From NCBI GenBank assembly GCA_022822545.1, contig JAJEBE010000021.1, positions 1 through 64,000 of the forward strand: a stretch of 64,000 nucleotides of DNA, given 5' to 3'. The notes beneath the pieces are model-generated. The model was not told the origin of the DNA. It was given only the letters and a program-made list of their open reading frames with translations, and made no database searches. The position numbers and the translations under genes are program-made. The DNA is from Anaerolineae bacterium (GTDB taxonomy: Bacteria > Chloroflexota > Anaerolineae > Aggregatilineales > Phototrophicaceae). Shown in pieces: positions 38,126 to 47,630 of this stretch. Position 1 is the first letter of the stretch. Every line of letters starts with the position of its first letter.

Positions 38126-39133
38126 ATGACAGTTCGCGTCGGCATCAATGGATTCGGACGAATTGGCCGCCAAGTGTTGAAGGCGATGCTTGAGCGTTAT
38201 CCAGACGATATGGAAGTGGTGGCCTTCAACGACCTGGGCGACTTGAATACGATGGCGCATCTCTTCCGTTACGACTCCAATTACGGAGTATATCCGGGCA
38301 CGGTGGAAGTGGTTGATGGCGCGCTGATCGTGGATGGCAATGAGATCAAAGCGCTTTCGGAGCGCGACCCGGCGCAACTGCCCTGGGGTGAATTAGGCGT
38401 CGAGATCGTGATTGAGAGCACGGGTATATTCCGCGATAAGGACAGCGCGTCGAAACATATCGCGGCTGGCGCCAGGAAAGTCATCATTTCCGCGCCGGCG
38501 AAGGGCGAAGACTTGACAGTTGTGCTGGGCGTCAATCAAGACAAGTATGACCCGGCGGCGCATCATGTGCTTTCCAACGCATCCTGCACTACCAATTGCC
38601 TGGCGCCGCCGGCGAAGGTGGTTAATGACGCCTTTGGCATTCAGCAAGGCTTCATGACCACGATACACAGCTATACCACTGACCAGAAGATTCTCGACCT
38701 GCCCCACTCCGACCTGCGCCGGGCGCGGGCGGCGGCCGTCAATATCATCCCGACGAGCACCGGCGCGGCGCAAGCGGTGGCTTTGGTCGTGCCGGAGCTC
38801 AAGGGCAAGTTCGATGGCATGGCGGTTCGAGTGCCGACGCCGACCGGATCGCTGGTCGATTTTGTGGCGAGCGTCGACCGCGTGCCGAGCAAGGCTGAGT
38901 TGATCGATGCTCTTGAGGAAGCGGCCGCCGGTCCGATGCGCGGTTACATGGACGTATCGCACGAGCCGCTGGTTTCGATCGATTATGTCGGCAATCCGTA
39001 TTCCAGCATTGTCGACGCCCTGGCCTCCGATGTAGCAGGCAACCTGGTCAAGGTCATCACCTGGTACGACAATGAATGGGGCTACTCCTGCCGGACCGCC
39101 GACTTGACCCAGTTTGTCGGCGAACGTCTTTAA
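38126..39133 (+). CDS. gap: Glyceraldehyde-3-phosphate dehydrogenase
   Basis: 335 residues. NAD-binding [15 protein letters not shown] is followed by the catalytic [12 protein letters not shown] with the active-site Cys, and then [25 protein letters not shown] and [11 protein letters not shown]. Known role: reversible oxidation of glyceraldehyde 3-phosphate to 1,3-bisphosphoglycerate. The ATG is preceded by AAGGAG at 7-bp spacing. It heads the gap-pgk-tpiA glycolytic run, and a strong terminator follows it. Confidence 0.97.
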   Translation: MTVRVGINGFGRIGRQVLKAMLERYPDDMEVVAFNDLGDLNTMAHLFRYDSNYGVYPGTVEVVDGALIVDGNEIKALSERDPAQLPWGELGVEIVIESTGIFRDKDSASKHIAAGARKVIISAPAKGEDLTVVLGVNQDKYDPAAHHVLSNASCTTNCLAPPAKVVNDAFGIQQGFMTTIHSYTTDQKILDLPHSDLRRARAAAVNIIPTSTGAAQAVALVVPELKGKFDGMAVRVPTPTGSLVDFVASVDRVPSKAELIDALEEAAAGPMRGYMDVSHEPLVSIDYVGNPYSSIVDALASDVAGNLVKVITWYDNEWGYSCRTADLTQFVGERL

Positions 39134-39156
39134 GACCAGCTGATGAGCAACCCTTT

Positions 39157-39184
39157 AGGCGAGGCTGATTCCCTCGCCTTTTTT
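39157..39184 (+). terminator. Rho-independent terminator between gap and pgk
   Basis: A perfect 8-bp stem AGGCGAGG / CCTCGCCT with a 7-base loop is followed by six T residues, 23 bp after the gap stop. pgk starts only 22 bp after the T-tract. Confidence 0.92.
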
Positions 39185-39206
39185 GCGTGAGCGGAGGCGA
39201 GCTGAT

Positions 39207-40394
39207 ATGAAGAAGATGAGTGTGCGCGATGTTGATCTGACGGGGGAGCGGGTATTGCTGCGGGTCGATTTTAATGTGCCGCTGGCGGATGGCCAGATCA
39301 CGGACGATACGCGAATTGTCGCCGCTCTGCCGACCATCAAATATATTCTCGGTCAAAAGCCGAAAGCCATCGTGCTGATGTCGCATTTGGGGCGGCCGAA
39401 AGGGGAGAGAGCGGCGGACTTGTCACTGACGCCGGTTGCGCGCGCGCTGGCTGAGTTGCTGGAGCTGGATGTCACCTTCGCCGACGATTGCGTCGGCAGC
39501 GATGTGACAAAGGCGATCGACCTCTTGCCGGCCGGCGGCGTGATCCTGTTGGAAAATACGCGCTTTCATCCGGGCGAAACCAAGAACGATGCCGCCTTTG
39601 CCGAGCAACTTTCGCGCCATGGCGATGTCTTCGTCAATGACGCGTTTGGGGCCGCGCATCGGGCGCATGCGTCGAATGTTGGCGTGGCGGCGCATTTGCG
39701 GGCGCTGGCTGGTTTGCTGCTGGAAAAGGAAATAGATTATCTGGCGACAGCGCTGGAAGAGCCGGCGAGACCTTTTATCGCCATCCTCGGCGGGGCCAAG
39801 GTCTCGGGCAAGATCGATGTGATTGGCGCGCTTTTGGGCAAGGTGGACCGGCTCTTGATCGGCGGCGGCATGGCCAATACCTTCTTCGCCGCGCAAGGGC
39901 GGGAGATGGCCGATTCGCTGGTGGAGCGGGAGGCGCTGGAAATCGCGCGGGAACTGCTGACGACAGCGGGCGACAAGTTGAGCTTGCCGCTTGATCAGCG
40001 TATTGCGGAGGCCTTCAGCAATGACGCCGAGCAAGAAGTCATCGGCGCGGACAAGGACGTGCCGACCGGCTGGCAGTCGCTGGATATTGGTCCGGCTACG
40101 GTAGCGGCTTATGAGCGGGCGCTACAAGGCGCGAAGACAATCGTCTGGAATGGACCGATGGGCGTTTTCGAAATGCCCAATTTCGCCGGAGGCACGATCG
40201 GCGTCGCGAGAGCTTTGGCGGCGCAGACCGCGCGAGGAGCGACAACGATTATCGGCGGCGGCGATTCGGCAGCGGCGGTGGAGCAAGCCGGGCTGGCGGG
40301 GAAAATGTCGCACATTTCTACCGGCGGCGGCGCAAGCCTCGAGTTGCTGGAGGGCAAAGCCCTGCCCGGCATCGTCGCTTTGGCCGATTGTTAG
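39207..40394 (+). CDS. pgk: Phosphoglycerate kinase
   Basis: 395 residues from the ATG at 39207, which has GCGGAGG upstream; a GTG further up would start inside the terminator region. Motifs are ERVLLRVDFNVPL, MSHLGRPKG, LLENTRFHPGE, NDAFGAAHRAHAS, LGGAKVSGKI, WNGPMGVFE and GGGDSAAAVE. Known role: ATP formation from 1,3-bisphosphoglycerate. It is probably expressed by read-through of the gap terminator or from an unrecognised promoter within gap. Confidence 0.97.
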   Translation: MKKMSVRDVDLTGERVLLRVDFNVPLADGQITDDTRIVAALPTIKYILGQKPKAIVLMSHLGRPKGERAADLSLTPVARALAELLELDVTFADDCVGSDVTKAIDLLPAGGVILLENTRFHPGETKNDAAFAEQLSRHGDVFVNDAFGAAHRAHASNVGVAAHLRALAGLLLEKEIDYLATALEEPARPFIAILGGAKVSGKIDVIGALLGKVDRLLIGGGMANTFFAAQGREMADSLVEREALEIARELLTTAGDKLSLPLDQRIAEAFSNDAEQEVIGADKDVPTGWQSLDIGPATVAAYERALQGAKTIVWNGPMGVFEMPNFAGGTIGVARALAAQTARGATTIIGGGDSAAAVEQAGLAGKMSHISTGGGASLELLEGKALPGIVALADC

Positions 40395-40409
40395 GGGAGC
40401 CTGAAAAGA

Positions 40410-40495
40410 TTTAGCACCAAGTGAGAGTACACCGAGTACAGCATTAAAAAGACGTGCTCTGTGCCCTCAATAGACTCGGCGACCTCGGTGGTAAA
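40410..40495. repeat. Imperfect long inverted repeat between pgk and tpiA
   Basis: TTTAGCACCAAG at 40410 pairs imperfectly with CTCGGTGGTAAA at 40484-40495, and ACACCGAGTACAG pairs with the ACTCGGCGA segment. The whole stretch could fold into one long bulged hairpin. It has no T-tract on the plus strand, so it is not a typical terminator. Confidence 0.5.
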
Positions 40496-40602
40496 GAAAA
40501 AACCTACTTGTTCGCCCCAGGATTATCTGGCGTAGAGAGACATTTGCTAGAGAATCGCTGATAGAATTACTGGTGTAGACTGGCGGAAACAGGGAGCGGA
40601 CC

Positions 40603-41376
40603 ATGGCGAGAACGCCGATAATCTGTGGCAATTGGAAGATGAACAAGAGGCCCGATGAAGCGGTCGCCTTTGCGCGGGAGCTGGCGTCGAAGGCGGCAGA
40701 GTTCGAAGATGTCGAGCGGGTTGTGGCGCCGACATTCCTGGCGCTGGCGGGGGTTGCGGATGCCGTAAGGGGAACAGCGCTGCAAGTGGCGGCGCAGGAC
40801 GGACATTGGGCGGCGGAGGGCGCTTACACCTCGGAAGTATCGGCGGCGATGCTGCGCCCCTATGTCAGCTATGTCATCATCGGGCACTCCGAGCGCCGGG
40901 CTTATTTGAACGAGAGCGACGAGAATGTGAACCGCAAGGCGAAGGCGATTTTAGCTGAGGGCATGCGACCGATCATCGCGGTCGGCGAAAGCCTGGCGCA
41001 GAACGAAGCGGGAGAAACGGTCGAGTTTGTCCGGTCCCAAGTTACGGCGGCGCTGGCTGGCATAAGCGCTGCTGACATGGAGGAGGTCGTCATCGCCTAC
41101 GAGCCGATCTGGGCGATTGGCACGGGCCGGAGCGCAAGCGGCGAACTGGCGGATGCGATCATCAAGTCGGCCGTGCGGGATACCGTGCGCGAGCTTTACG
41201 ATGACAGGGTCGCCGATAGCCTGCGCATACAATACGGCGGCAGCGTGAAGCCGGGCAATATGGGTGAGTTCATGTCGCAGCCGAATATCGACGGCGCCTT
41301 GGTTGGAGGCGCGTCCTTGCAGGTCGCGGATTTCACGGCGCTCATCGAAATCGCGGCGCGAGTGAAGGGGTTATGA
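40603..41376 (+). CDS. tpiA: Triosephosphate isomerase
   Basis: 257 residues. Substrate-binding GNWKMNK at the N-terminus, electrophile His in IIGHSERR, catalytic Glu in AYEPIWAIGTG, and the phosphate-binding RIQYGGSVKPGN and ALVGGASL. Known role: interconversion of dihydroxyacetone phosphate and glyceraldehyde 3-phosphate. It is separated from pgk by 208 bp that contain an imperfect hairpin element. AGGGAGCGG precedes the ATG. Confidence 0.97.
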   Translation: MARTPIICGNWKMNKRPDEAVAFARELASKAAEFEDVERVVAPTFLALAGVADAVRGTALQVAAQDGHWAAEGAYTSEVSAAMLRPYVSYVIIGHSERRAYLNESDENVNRKAKAILAEGMRPIIAVGESLAQNEAGETVEFVRSQVTAALAGISAADMEEVVIAYEPIWAIGTGRSASGELADAIIKSAVRDTVRELYDDRVADSLRIQYGGSVKPGNMGEFMSQPNIDGALVGGASLQVADFTALIEIAARVKGL

Positions 41377-41431
41377 CCTGAGGGAGCTGGATTTCCTCGC
41401 CCTGGCTTTTGGGCTGGGGCTGCTCTTTCTC

Positions 41432-42916
41432 TTGTTTCGCCAGATCGAGCGCTGGCTGCATCAGCATATTTTCAAAGCCGGCTGGCTGCTGAGCGACAGT
41501 TTTCAGGTCACGACAATCTTGTATTACATCCTGTTCCTGCCGGGCATCGTCTTGCATGAAGCGACGCTCTGGCTGGCCGCGGGCCTGCTGAATGCGCGCG
41601 CCGAGAGATCGATTGGCTTTCCCGAGGCGCAGGCTATTGGCGAGCTACGCTTGAACTTCATCCGCTTGGCGGAGGATACGGGGCGCGCCAAGCGGCTGAT
41701 CATTCGCTTGTGCCCGGTGGCGGCGGGTATGGCGGCGCTATGGGCGATCGCGGCGCATGTGTTCCGATGGGAGGAATTGCTCGGGCTGGCGGCGGAAGGC
41801 TCGCTTGACAGCCTGATCGCGGCGCTGTCGTCATTGACCGGGATTGCGGATCTATGGCTGTGGTTCTACCTGGCATTTGTCATCGCCAATACGATGTTTC
41901 CGACGCTGGCCGGGCGCTCGGACAGGCGCGAGAAAGCGCTCGTTCTTGTCACTGCGCCGGCGCTGACCTTCATCGCCTGGCGTTTGGGCGGCGAGGCGAA
42001 TCCCGCAATCGCCAGAGAAATCGAAGCGCTTTTGGGCGGCCTCGCCTTGGTCGTCGCGCAGATTACACTTGTGAATGCGGTCGCTGTGGCGGCGCTCGGC
42101 ACAGTCGAGGCGCTGGCAGAGCGCGCGTCGAAGCGTAGCGCCACCTTCCGCGATGGCAAGATGCTCACGATGTCGCGGCAGGAGGCGCGGCAGTTCAAGT
42201 CGGCGCAAGGGCGTGAATCGCGCGAGCCGGACAAGGCGCAGCCGAAGTCAGCTTCTGCGCCCTCCCTGAACTCCATATACGAGTTAAGGCTGCCGATACC
42301 GGGGCCGCCGGGCCGCGAGCCGGTGAGCCGCAGCGCAGTCGCGGTAGTGAATTTGGAGGTGGCGGAGGAAAGGCCGAGTCCTGCGCCGGCCCAGGAGGCG
42401 GGGGCAGCGAATACAGTCGTCGCGGGAAAACCGGCCGCTGCGCCCAGCCCAGCCGACAAAATGCAAGACAGCGAAAAGCGCAGAAGAGTTGTCCAGCCCC
42501 CAGCCGGGCAAGACGCGCCCTTTGATCGTCCTTTCGTCAAGCGAGATTCGGCTGGCGACGAGAGCGAGGCATGGCGGGAGCAGGACGATGCGGAAGGAGC
42601 GGAACCATTCGCGCGGCCCTTTGTCATGGCTTCCCGCGCAAGCGTCGCTGAAGCGGAAAGCGCCGTGAACGCAAACGATACTGCCGACAGTCGGGACATT
42701 CCGGATGGTCAGGCCGGCGCGGAGACGCCAAAAGAGCCGCTAAGTCGTGAGGTCAGGCGGCAGAACCGCAGGCGCCCGGCCCCCAAGCCGTCACAGCGCG
42801 CGGCGCATGACCCGGCGCCGACGAAAGCAGGCGCGGATGGCGAACTCGAGTACGAAGCTTTTGAGGACGACGCGCCCTACATCGACGATGACGATGTGAG
42901 CGACGCGTCAGGTTAA
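41432..42916 (+). CDS. Membrane protein with long disordered acidic/basic tail
   Basis: 494 residues from the TTG at 41432. The frame is open from 41366 and the upstream codons encode LDFLALAFGLGLLFLL, a plausible first helix, so the true start may be a CTG nearer the AGGGAG at 41381. The N-terminal 230 residues hold about four to five helices, with YILFLPGIVLHEATLWLAAG and WLWFYLAFVIANTMFP. The C-terminal 250 residues are Pro/Ala/Glu/Arg-rich and look disordered, with two DRPFVK / ARPFVM-like repeats. No family recognised. It may be co-transcribed with tpiA. Confidence 0.7.
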   Translation: MFRQIERWLHQHIFKAGWLLSDSFQVTTILYYILFLPGIVLHEATLWLAAGLLNARAERSIGFPEAQAIGELRLNFIRLAEDTGRAKRLIIRLCPVAAGMAALWAIAAHVFRWEELLGLAAEGSLDSLIAALSSLTGIADLWLWFYLAFVIANTMFPTLAGRSDRREKALVLVTAPALTFIAWRLGGEANPAIAREIEALLGGLALVVAQITLVNAVAVAALGTVEALAERASKRSATFRDGKMLTMSRQEARQFKSAQGRESREPDKAQPKSASAPSLNSIYELRLPIPGPPGREPVSRSAVAVVNLEVAEERPSPAPAQEAGAANTVVAGKPAAAPSPADKMQDSEKRRRVVQPPAGQDAPFDRPFVKRDSAGDESEAWREQDDAEGAEPFARPFVMASRASVAEAESAVNANDTADSRDIPDGQAGAETPKEPLSREVRRQNRRRPAPKPSQRAAHDPAPTKAGADGELEYEAFEDDAPYIDDDDVSDASG

Positions 42917-43956
42917 TCCAGGGCGGAACTGCTCCCAAGGGCGATGAAGCCGATGGCGATGCAGATTAGCATGACGGCGAAGGCGATGAACTTGAAGAGC
43001 TCGCTGGCGGTGACCAAGGTAAGGAGGCCGAAGAAGGCGCAGAAGCCATAATATGATAGCGCCAACTGCCGCGGTGTCAGCCTGCCCGAATCGAGCAATC
43101 GGAAGTGAAGATGCCCGCGATCGCCGCGGAAGGGGTTGTTGCCATGGCGGAGGCGGTTGACCATCTGCCAGCCGAGGTCCATCAGCGGCAAGCCCATCAC
43201 CAACAGGATGGTCGCCATCTTTGCGCCGCCGATGATGCTCAGCGCGCCGAGGGCATAGCCGAGGAACCAGGCGCTCCCGCCCATGTATACGCGAGCGGGA
43301 TAGAAGTTGTGGATGAGGAAGCCGAGCAAGGCGCCGGTCAAAGCCAGGGGCAGGAGGCTGACGCTCGTTTGCGCCGGCTGCTGCGCGAAGGCGCTATTGA
43401 TAAAGAGCACGATGCTGGCGATCAAGGCGATGCCGGCAGCCAGCCCATCGGAGCCATCGAGCAAGTTCACTGTGTTCATCATGAGTACGAGCCAGAACAA
43501 GGTGAGCGCCACGGTAATGACAGGGGACCAGGGATCGGTTTGCGCGCCGGTGAGCGGGTTGTTAAAAAACTCGATGAAGATCTGAAAGGCGATGGCGATG
43601 GCGGAAGTCAAAGCCTGGCCCAGGAAGATCTGCATGTAGTTGAGATCGAGGATGTCATCGGCAACGCCCAAGGCGGTGATGACGGCGCCCCCGACAAGCA
43701 GACCGGACAGGCGTATTACTTCGTTGGGGTCTTGGCGCTGGACGACGACAAATTGCGCCAGGATGATGCCGACGGTGAAACCCAGGAAGATGGCCAGGCC
43801 GCCCAATTTTGCCATTGGCGTGGGTTCTTGACGGCGGCCGCCGGGCATGGAGATGATCCCGAAGCGAAAACTCAAACGGCGCGCCAGCGGCACGGCCAGC
43901 AGCGCTGTCGCCAGCGCGGCGTTGAAGACGATAGCGAAGGCGAAGAGCGTCAGCAT
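42913..43956 (-). CDS. Undecaprenyl-phosphate GlcNAc-1-phosphate transferase-like (WecA/TagO/MraY family)
   Basis: 347 residues with about ten helices. Family motifs are GGRRQEPTPMAKLGGLAIF, LLDGSDGLAAGIAL (Asp-rich loop), and FRGDRGHLHFRLLDSG in the position of the HIHH-type loop. The catalytic MGD-T-G-S loop reads MGGSAWFLGY, so its Asp is missing. Known members transfer a sugar-1-phosphate to undecaprenyl phosphate to start surface glycan synthesis. The start overlaps the upp stop (TGATG) and the end overlaps the convergent gene by 4 bp. Confidence 0.85.
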   Translation of the reverse strand: MLTLFAFAIVFNAALATALLAVPLARRLSFRFGIISMPGGRRQEPTPMAKLGGLAIFLGFTVGIILAQFVVVQRQDPNEVIRLSGLLVGGAVITALGVADDILDLNYMQIFLGQALTSAIAIAFQIFIEFFNNPLTGAQTDPWSPVITVALTLFWLVLMMNTVNLLDGSDGLAAGIALIASIVLFINSAFAQQPAQTSVSLLPLALTGALLGFLIHNFYPARVYMGGSAWFLGYALGALSIIGGAKMATILLVMGLPLMDLGWQMVNRLRHGNNPFRGDRGHLHFRLLDSGRLTPRQLALSYYGFCAFFGLLTLVTASELFKFIAFAVMLICIAIGFIALGSSSALD

Positions 43957-44582
43957 CAGGTGCCAAACATGCGGTCGCCGGCATCGCCGAGGCCGGGCAC
44001 AATGAAGCCGATGTCGTTCAACCGTTCGTCCAGTTCAGCGACGTGGACGCTCACATCGGGATGCGCGGTCGCGAGCGCTTCGACGCCTTCCGGCGCGGCC
44101 AGGATCCCGACGAATTTGATGCGTTTGGCGCCCCATCGTTTCAGAATGTCGACGGTCGCGATGGCGGAGCCGCCGGTGGCCAGCATGGGATCCAGGACGA
44201 GGCAAAGCTGGACGGTCGGCTCGTCCGGCAGCTTGTTGTAATATTGCACCGGGCGCAGGGTTTCTTCGTCGCGGTACAAGCCGATGTGCCAGACCTGGAC
44301 ATTGGGCAGCAATTCCTGAATGCCATCCACAAGACCCAAGCCGGCGCGGAGGATGGGCACGACCCCGATAACTTCGCTCGCCTCCCAGCCTGCGGCCTTC
44401 CCCATCGGCGTGTTGACAGTGGCGGGGGCCAGGGCGAGATCGCGCGTCGCTTCATAACACAAGAGCAGAGCCAGCTCTCGCACAAGTTCGCGGAACTTCC
44501 GATGGTCGGTGGCGGTATCGCGCAGTCGCGTCAGTTTGTGTTTGACCAGTGGATGGGTGGACACCTGCAGGGCGGCGGTCAT
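43956..44582 (-). CDS. upp: Uracil phosphoribosyltransferase
   Basis: 208 residues from the ATG at 44582, the standard UPRTase length. Motifs are [27 protein letters not shown], the PRPP loop in [11 protein letters not shown], and the uracil-binding [12 protein letters not shown] at the C-terminus. Known role: pyrimidine salvage, uracil plus PRPP to UMP. It is translationally coupled to the WecA-like gene and divergent from ruvB. Confidence 0.96.
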   Translation of the reverse strand: MTAALQVSTHPLVKHKLTRLRDTATDHRKFRELVRELALLLCYEATRDLALAPATVNTPMGKAAGWEASEVIGVVPILRAGLGLVDGIQELLPNVQVWHIGLYRDEETLRPVQYYNKLPDEPTVQLCLVLDPMLATGGSAIATVDILKRWGAKRIKFVGILAAPEGVEALATAHPDVSVHVAELDERLNDIGFIVPGLGDAGDRMFGT

Positions 44583-44653
44583 ACGGCGTTCATCCTTTCG
44601 GGTTCGGCACAATTTCTAGTGTACGGGTTGTGAGGCTTGCTGTAAAGCAAGCA

Positions 44654-44681
44654 TTGAAACAGCTAGTGCCTCGTCTATACT
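44654..44681 (+). promoter_or_regulatory. Promoter of ruvB-queA
   Basis: TTGAAA at 44654-44659, a 16-bp spacer and TATACT at 44676-44681, 34 bp before the ruvB start. Directly upstream lies a GCTTGC / GCAAGC hairpin (44635-44652) that could be an operator. Confidence 0.65.
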
Positions 44682-44714
44682 CAAGATCGGCAACTTTGGA
44701 ATGGACGAGCTCAG

Positions 44715-45746
44715 ATGAGCGAAGATCGACGTATGGTCAGCGGACGGCAGCGAAAGAGCGAGCGCGAGAATTTCGCTTTGCGACCACAACGGCTGACCGA
44801 CATAGTTGGCCAGGATCGGGTGCGCGAGAACCTCAGCATCATCATTGAAGCGGCCGCCGCCCGCGATGAGCCGATCGATCACCTCTTGTTTTACGGGCCG
44901 CCGGGCCTGGGCAAGACATCGCTGGCTTATGTGATATCCAACGAGGTGCAGGGCAATATCCGCATCACGGCGGGACCGGCAATCGAGCGTGCCGGCGACC
45001 TCGCCGCTATTCTCACCCACCTCAAGCAGGGCGATATTCTTTTCATTGACGAGGTGCATCGCCTGGGCAAGGCGGTGGAAGAGATTCTCTATCCGGCGAT
45101 GGAAGATTTCGTGCTCGATATCGTGATCGGCAAGGGACCGGCGGCCAAGACCTTGCGGCTGAATCTGCCGCGCTTCACCGTCATCGGCGCGACGACGCGG
45201 CTGGCGCTGCTGGCCGGCCCGCTGCGCGATCGGTTCGGCGCGCGCTTCCGCCTGGATTTCTACGATCAGACCGCGATGGAGCAGATCATCAGACGGGCCG
45301 CGGAATTGCTGGAAGTGGAAATCAGCGACGAGGCCGCCAAAGAGATCGCTCGGCGCGCGCGCGGCACACCGCGTGTGGGATTGCGGCTTTTGCGTCGTGT
45401 GCGGGATTATGCCGAGGCGCGGGCCGGTGGCGTCATCACGATGAGCGTGACGGGGGACGCCCTCGGACTGATGGAAATCGATCAACTGGGGCTGGACGAT
45501 GTGGACCGGCGAATTCTGCGGATCATCATCGAGAAGTTCGGCGGGGGACCGGTTGGCCTGGATACGATAGCGGCCGCTATCAGCGAGGACCGCGCCACCA
45601 TCATGGATGTCTACGAGCCCTATCTGATTCAGCTAGGTTTCATCGACCGAACCCCGCGCGGACGAATCTGCACCAAGCATGCTTACGGGCATCTGGGCAT
45701 CGCCTATTTGGAGGAGGACGATGCCGGGCAGCAGCGCCTGTTATGA
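44715..45746 (+). CDS. ruvB: Holliday junction branch migration ATPase RuvB
   Basis: 343 residues. [20 protein letters not shown] at the N-terminus, Walker [14 protein letters not shown], Walker [14 protein letters not shown], sensor [19 protein letters not shown], and the C-terminal winged helix with [11 protein letters not shown]. Known role: hexameric motor that drives branch migration with RuvA. ruvA and ruvC are not in the window. It overlaps queA by 4 bp (ATGA), a common arrangement. Confidence 0.97.
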   Translation: MSEDRRMVSGRQRKSERENFALRPQRLTDIVGQDRVRENLSIIIEAAAARDEPIDHLLFYGPPGLGKTSLAYVISNEVQGNIRITAGPAIERAGDLAAILTHLKQGDILFIDEVHRLGKAVEEILYPAMEDFVLDIVIGKGPAAKTLRLNLPRFTVIGATTRLALLAGPLRDRFGARFRLDFYDQTAMEQIIRRAAELLEVEISDEAAKEIARRARGTPRVGLRLLRRVRDYAEARAGGVITMSVTGDALGLMEIDQLGLDDVDRRILRIIIEKFGGGPVGLDTIAAAISEDRATIMDVYEPYLIQLGFIDRTPRGRICTKHAYGHLGIAYLEEDDAGQQRLL

Positions 45747-46777
45747 ATGTGACAGACTTCGATTACGACCTGCCGCCGCGTTTCATCGCGCAGACGCCGC
45801 TTGAGCAGCGCGACGCCTCCCGCTTGATGCGCCTCGACCGCGCGACCGGCGCTATCTCCCATCATAGGTTCGCCGATATAGAGACTATGCTCGCGGCAAA
45901 CGATGTCCTGGTATTGAATGACAGTCGCGTGATCCCGGCGCGGCTGCGGGCGCGCAAGGCGGAAACCGGCGGCGCGGCGGAGATTCTCCTGCTGAAGCGG
46001 ATCGACGACCGGCGCTGGCAGGCGCTCGTCGGCGGCAGGAACCTCCGGCGAGGGGCGCGCCTGGAAGTGGCCTGGGGCGTCATCAGTTGCGTTATCGTGG
46101 AGGATTTGGCGCGCGGGCAACGCCTCATTGAGTTCGACCGAGCGCTCGACAGCAAGGCGCTGGGGGCGCTGGGCGAGATGCCTTTGCCGCCGTACATCAG
46201 GGCGGCGCTGGCGGACGAGGAACGCTATCAGACGGTCTATAGCCGGGTGGACGGCTCGGCGGCCGCGCCCACCGCCGGTTTGCATTTCACCCCCGATCTG
46301 CTTGATCGGCTCCGGCGCAAGGGGGTTAAGCTGGCGACTTGCACCTTGCATATTGGGCTGGATACGTTTCAGCCGGTGAGGGTCGAGCGAGTCATGGAGC
46401 ACAAGATTCACAGCGAATACGCCCGGCTGGATGAGGATAATGCGCGCGTCATCAACGAGGCAAAAGGGGCTGGCGGACGGATTATCTCGGTCGGAACGAC
46501 TTCGGCGCGCACGTTGGAAACGGCGGGAAGCGTCTCTGATCGCGGCCGGCATCAAGCGGTTGCCGCGTTCGAGGCGAACACCGATCTCTTCATCACGCCG
46601 GGCTACAAATGGCGCGCCGTCGACGCGATGATAAGCAACTTCCACCTGCCACGATCGACCCTGCTCATGATGCTCAGCGCCTTCGCCGGGCGGGAGAGAC
46701 TGCTGCGCGCTTATGAAGCGGCGAAAGAAGCGGGTTACCGCTTTTATTCATTTGGCGATGCCATGTTCGTCTGTTGA
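45743..46777 (+). CDS. queA: S-adenosylmethionine:tRNA ribosyltransferase-isomerase
   Basis: 344 residues. Family markers are [66 protein letters not shown] and [20 protein letters not shown]. Known role: transfer of the ribosyl group of SAM to preQ1-modified tRNA, giving epoxyqueuosine. It is coupled to ruvB by ATGA. No other queuosine gene is in the window. Confidence 0.97.
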   Translation: MNVTDFDYDLPPRFIAQTPLEQRDASRLMRLDRATGAISHHRFADIETMLAANDVLVLNDSRVIPARLRARKAETGGAAEILLLKRIDDRRWQALVGGRNLRRGARLEVAWGVISCVIVEDLARGQRLIEFDRALDSKALGALGEMPLPPYIRAALADEERYQTVYSRVDGSAAAPTAGLHFTPDLLDRLRRKGVKLATCTLHIGLDTFQPVRVERVMEHKIHSEYARLDEDNARVINEAKGAGGRIISVGTTSARTLETAGSVSDRGRHQAVAAFEANTDLFITPGYKWRAVDAMISNFHLPRSTLLMMLSAFAGRERLLRAYEAAKEAGYRFYSFGDAMFVC

Positions 46778-46800
46778 ACAAGGCCGCGCCAAACTTGCGC

Positions 46801-46830
46801 TTGACTGGAGGCGATGCTGTCATTTACAAT
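46801..46830 (+). promoter_or_regulatory. Promoter of the rplU-rpmA-rpmE operon
   Basis: TTGACT at 46801-46806, an 18-bp spacer and TACAAT at 46825-46830. It leaves a leader of about 110 bases before rplU, which could hold an r-protein regulatory element; no specific fold was assigned. Confidence 0.65.
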
Positions 46831-46946
46831 CTTTGATGCCCTGCCGGAAAATGTAGGGTTTTTGGTGTGTGACCAATTTTCCCCGCGCACGGAGCCGCCT
46901 GCGGCATTTGTCGCGGAGATGACAAGAGAAGGTTGGGAGAATCAAG

Positions 46947-47258
46947 ATGTATGCAATCATTCGCAGTGGCGGAAAGCAGTACCGGGCCGAGGTCGGCGCG
47001 ACGATAGACGTGGACCGCTTGCCCAACGAAGTCGGCGATGCCATCGAGATATCTGATGTGCTGCTGGTGGTGAATGGCGAGGACAGCGCTATCGGCCAGC
47101 CGACGGTCGCCGGCGCGGCAGTGAGCGCGACTGTCGTGGAGCAATTCCGCGGCAAGAAGATCATCGTCTACAAATATCGTCAGCGGACCAATTATCGGCG
47201 CAAGCAGGGACATCGGCAGTATTACACGCGGCTGCGCATAGACGACATTAAAGTCTAG
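46947..47258 (+). CDS. rplU: 50S ribosomal protein L21
   Basis: 103 residues beginning [17 protein letters not shown], with [20 protein letters not shown] and the ending [16 protein letters not shown], all diagnostic for L21. First gene of the L21-L27-L31 run, about 110 bases downstream of a good promoter. Confidence 0.97.
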   Translation: MYAIIRSGGKQYRAEVGATIDVDRLPNEVGDAIEISDVLLVVNGEDSAIGQPTVAGAAVSATVVEQFRGKKIIVYKYRQRTNYRRKQGHRQYYTRLRIDDIKV

Positions 47259-47284
47259 GCGCGCGGCAAGGGAGGCAATCAGCT

Positions 47285-47572
47285 ATGGCTCACAAAAAAG
47301 GCGGCGGTTCGTCAAGCAACGGGCGCGATAGCAATTCGAAGCGCCTCGGCGTGAAGAATTACAGCGGACAATTTGTCGTCGCCGGCAATATCATCGTGCG
47401 GCAGCGGGGCAGCAAGTTCCATCCCGGCGAAGGCGTCGGCATGGGAAAGGATTACACGATTTTCGCCACACGCCCCGGCTTCGTGACCTTCGAAAAGATG
47501 CGCGGCCGCAACGGGCAGAAGCGCATCTCGGTTTACGATACGCACGAGAAGACCGGTCAATCGCTCACCTAG
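47285..47572 (+). CDS. rpmA: 50S ribosomal protein L27
   Basis: 95 residues. [20 protein letters not shown] then [31 protein letters not shown] and [16 protein letters not shown] are typical of L27. Its N-terminal tail reaches the peptidyl-transferase centre; the start Met is followed directly by the mature-type Ala-His sequence. It lies 26 bp after rplU and 58 bp before the L31 fusion gene. Confidence 0.97.
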   Translation: MAHKKGGGSSSNGRDSNSKRLGVKNYSGQFVVAGNIIVRQRGSKFHPGEGVGMGKDYTIFATRPGFVTFEKMRGRNGQKRISVYDTHEKTGQSLT

Positions 47573-47630
47573 AATTGTGGCACAAGTCATTTGCGCTACT
47601 CGCGAGAGCCGCAAATGCGCGGAGGAAGCA

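Noticed and set aside
43105..44241. 378-codon plus-strand open frame
   Set aside because: It is antisense to the WecA-like and upp genes, which are clearly real. The His/Glu/Gly-rich composition is typical of a shadow frame.
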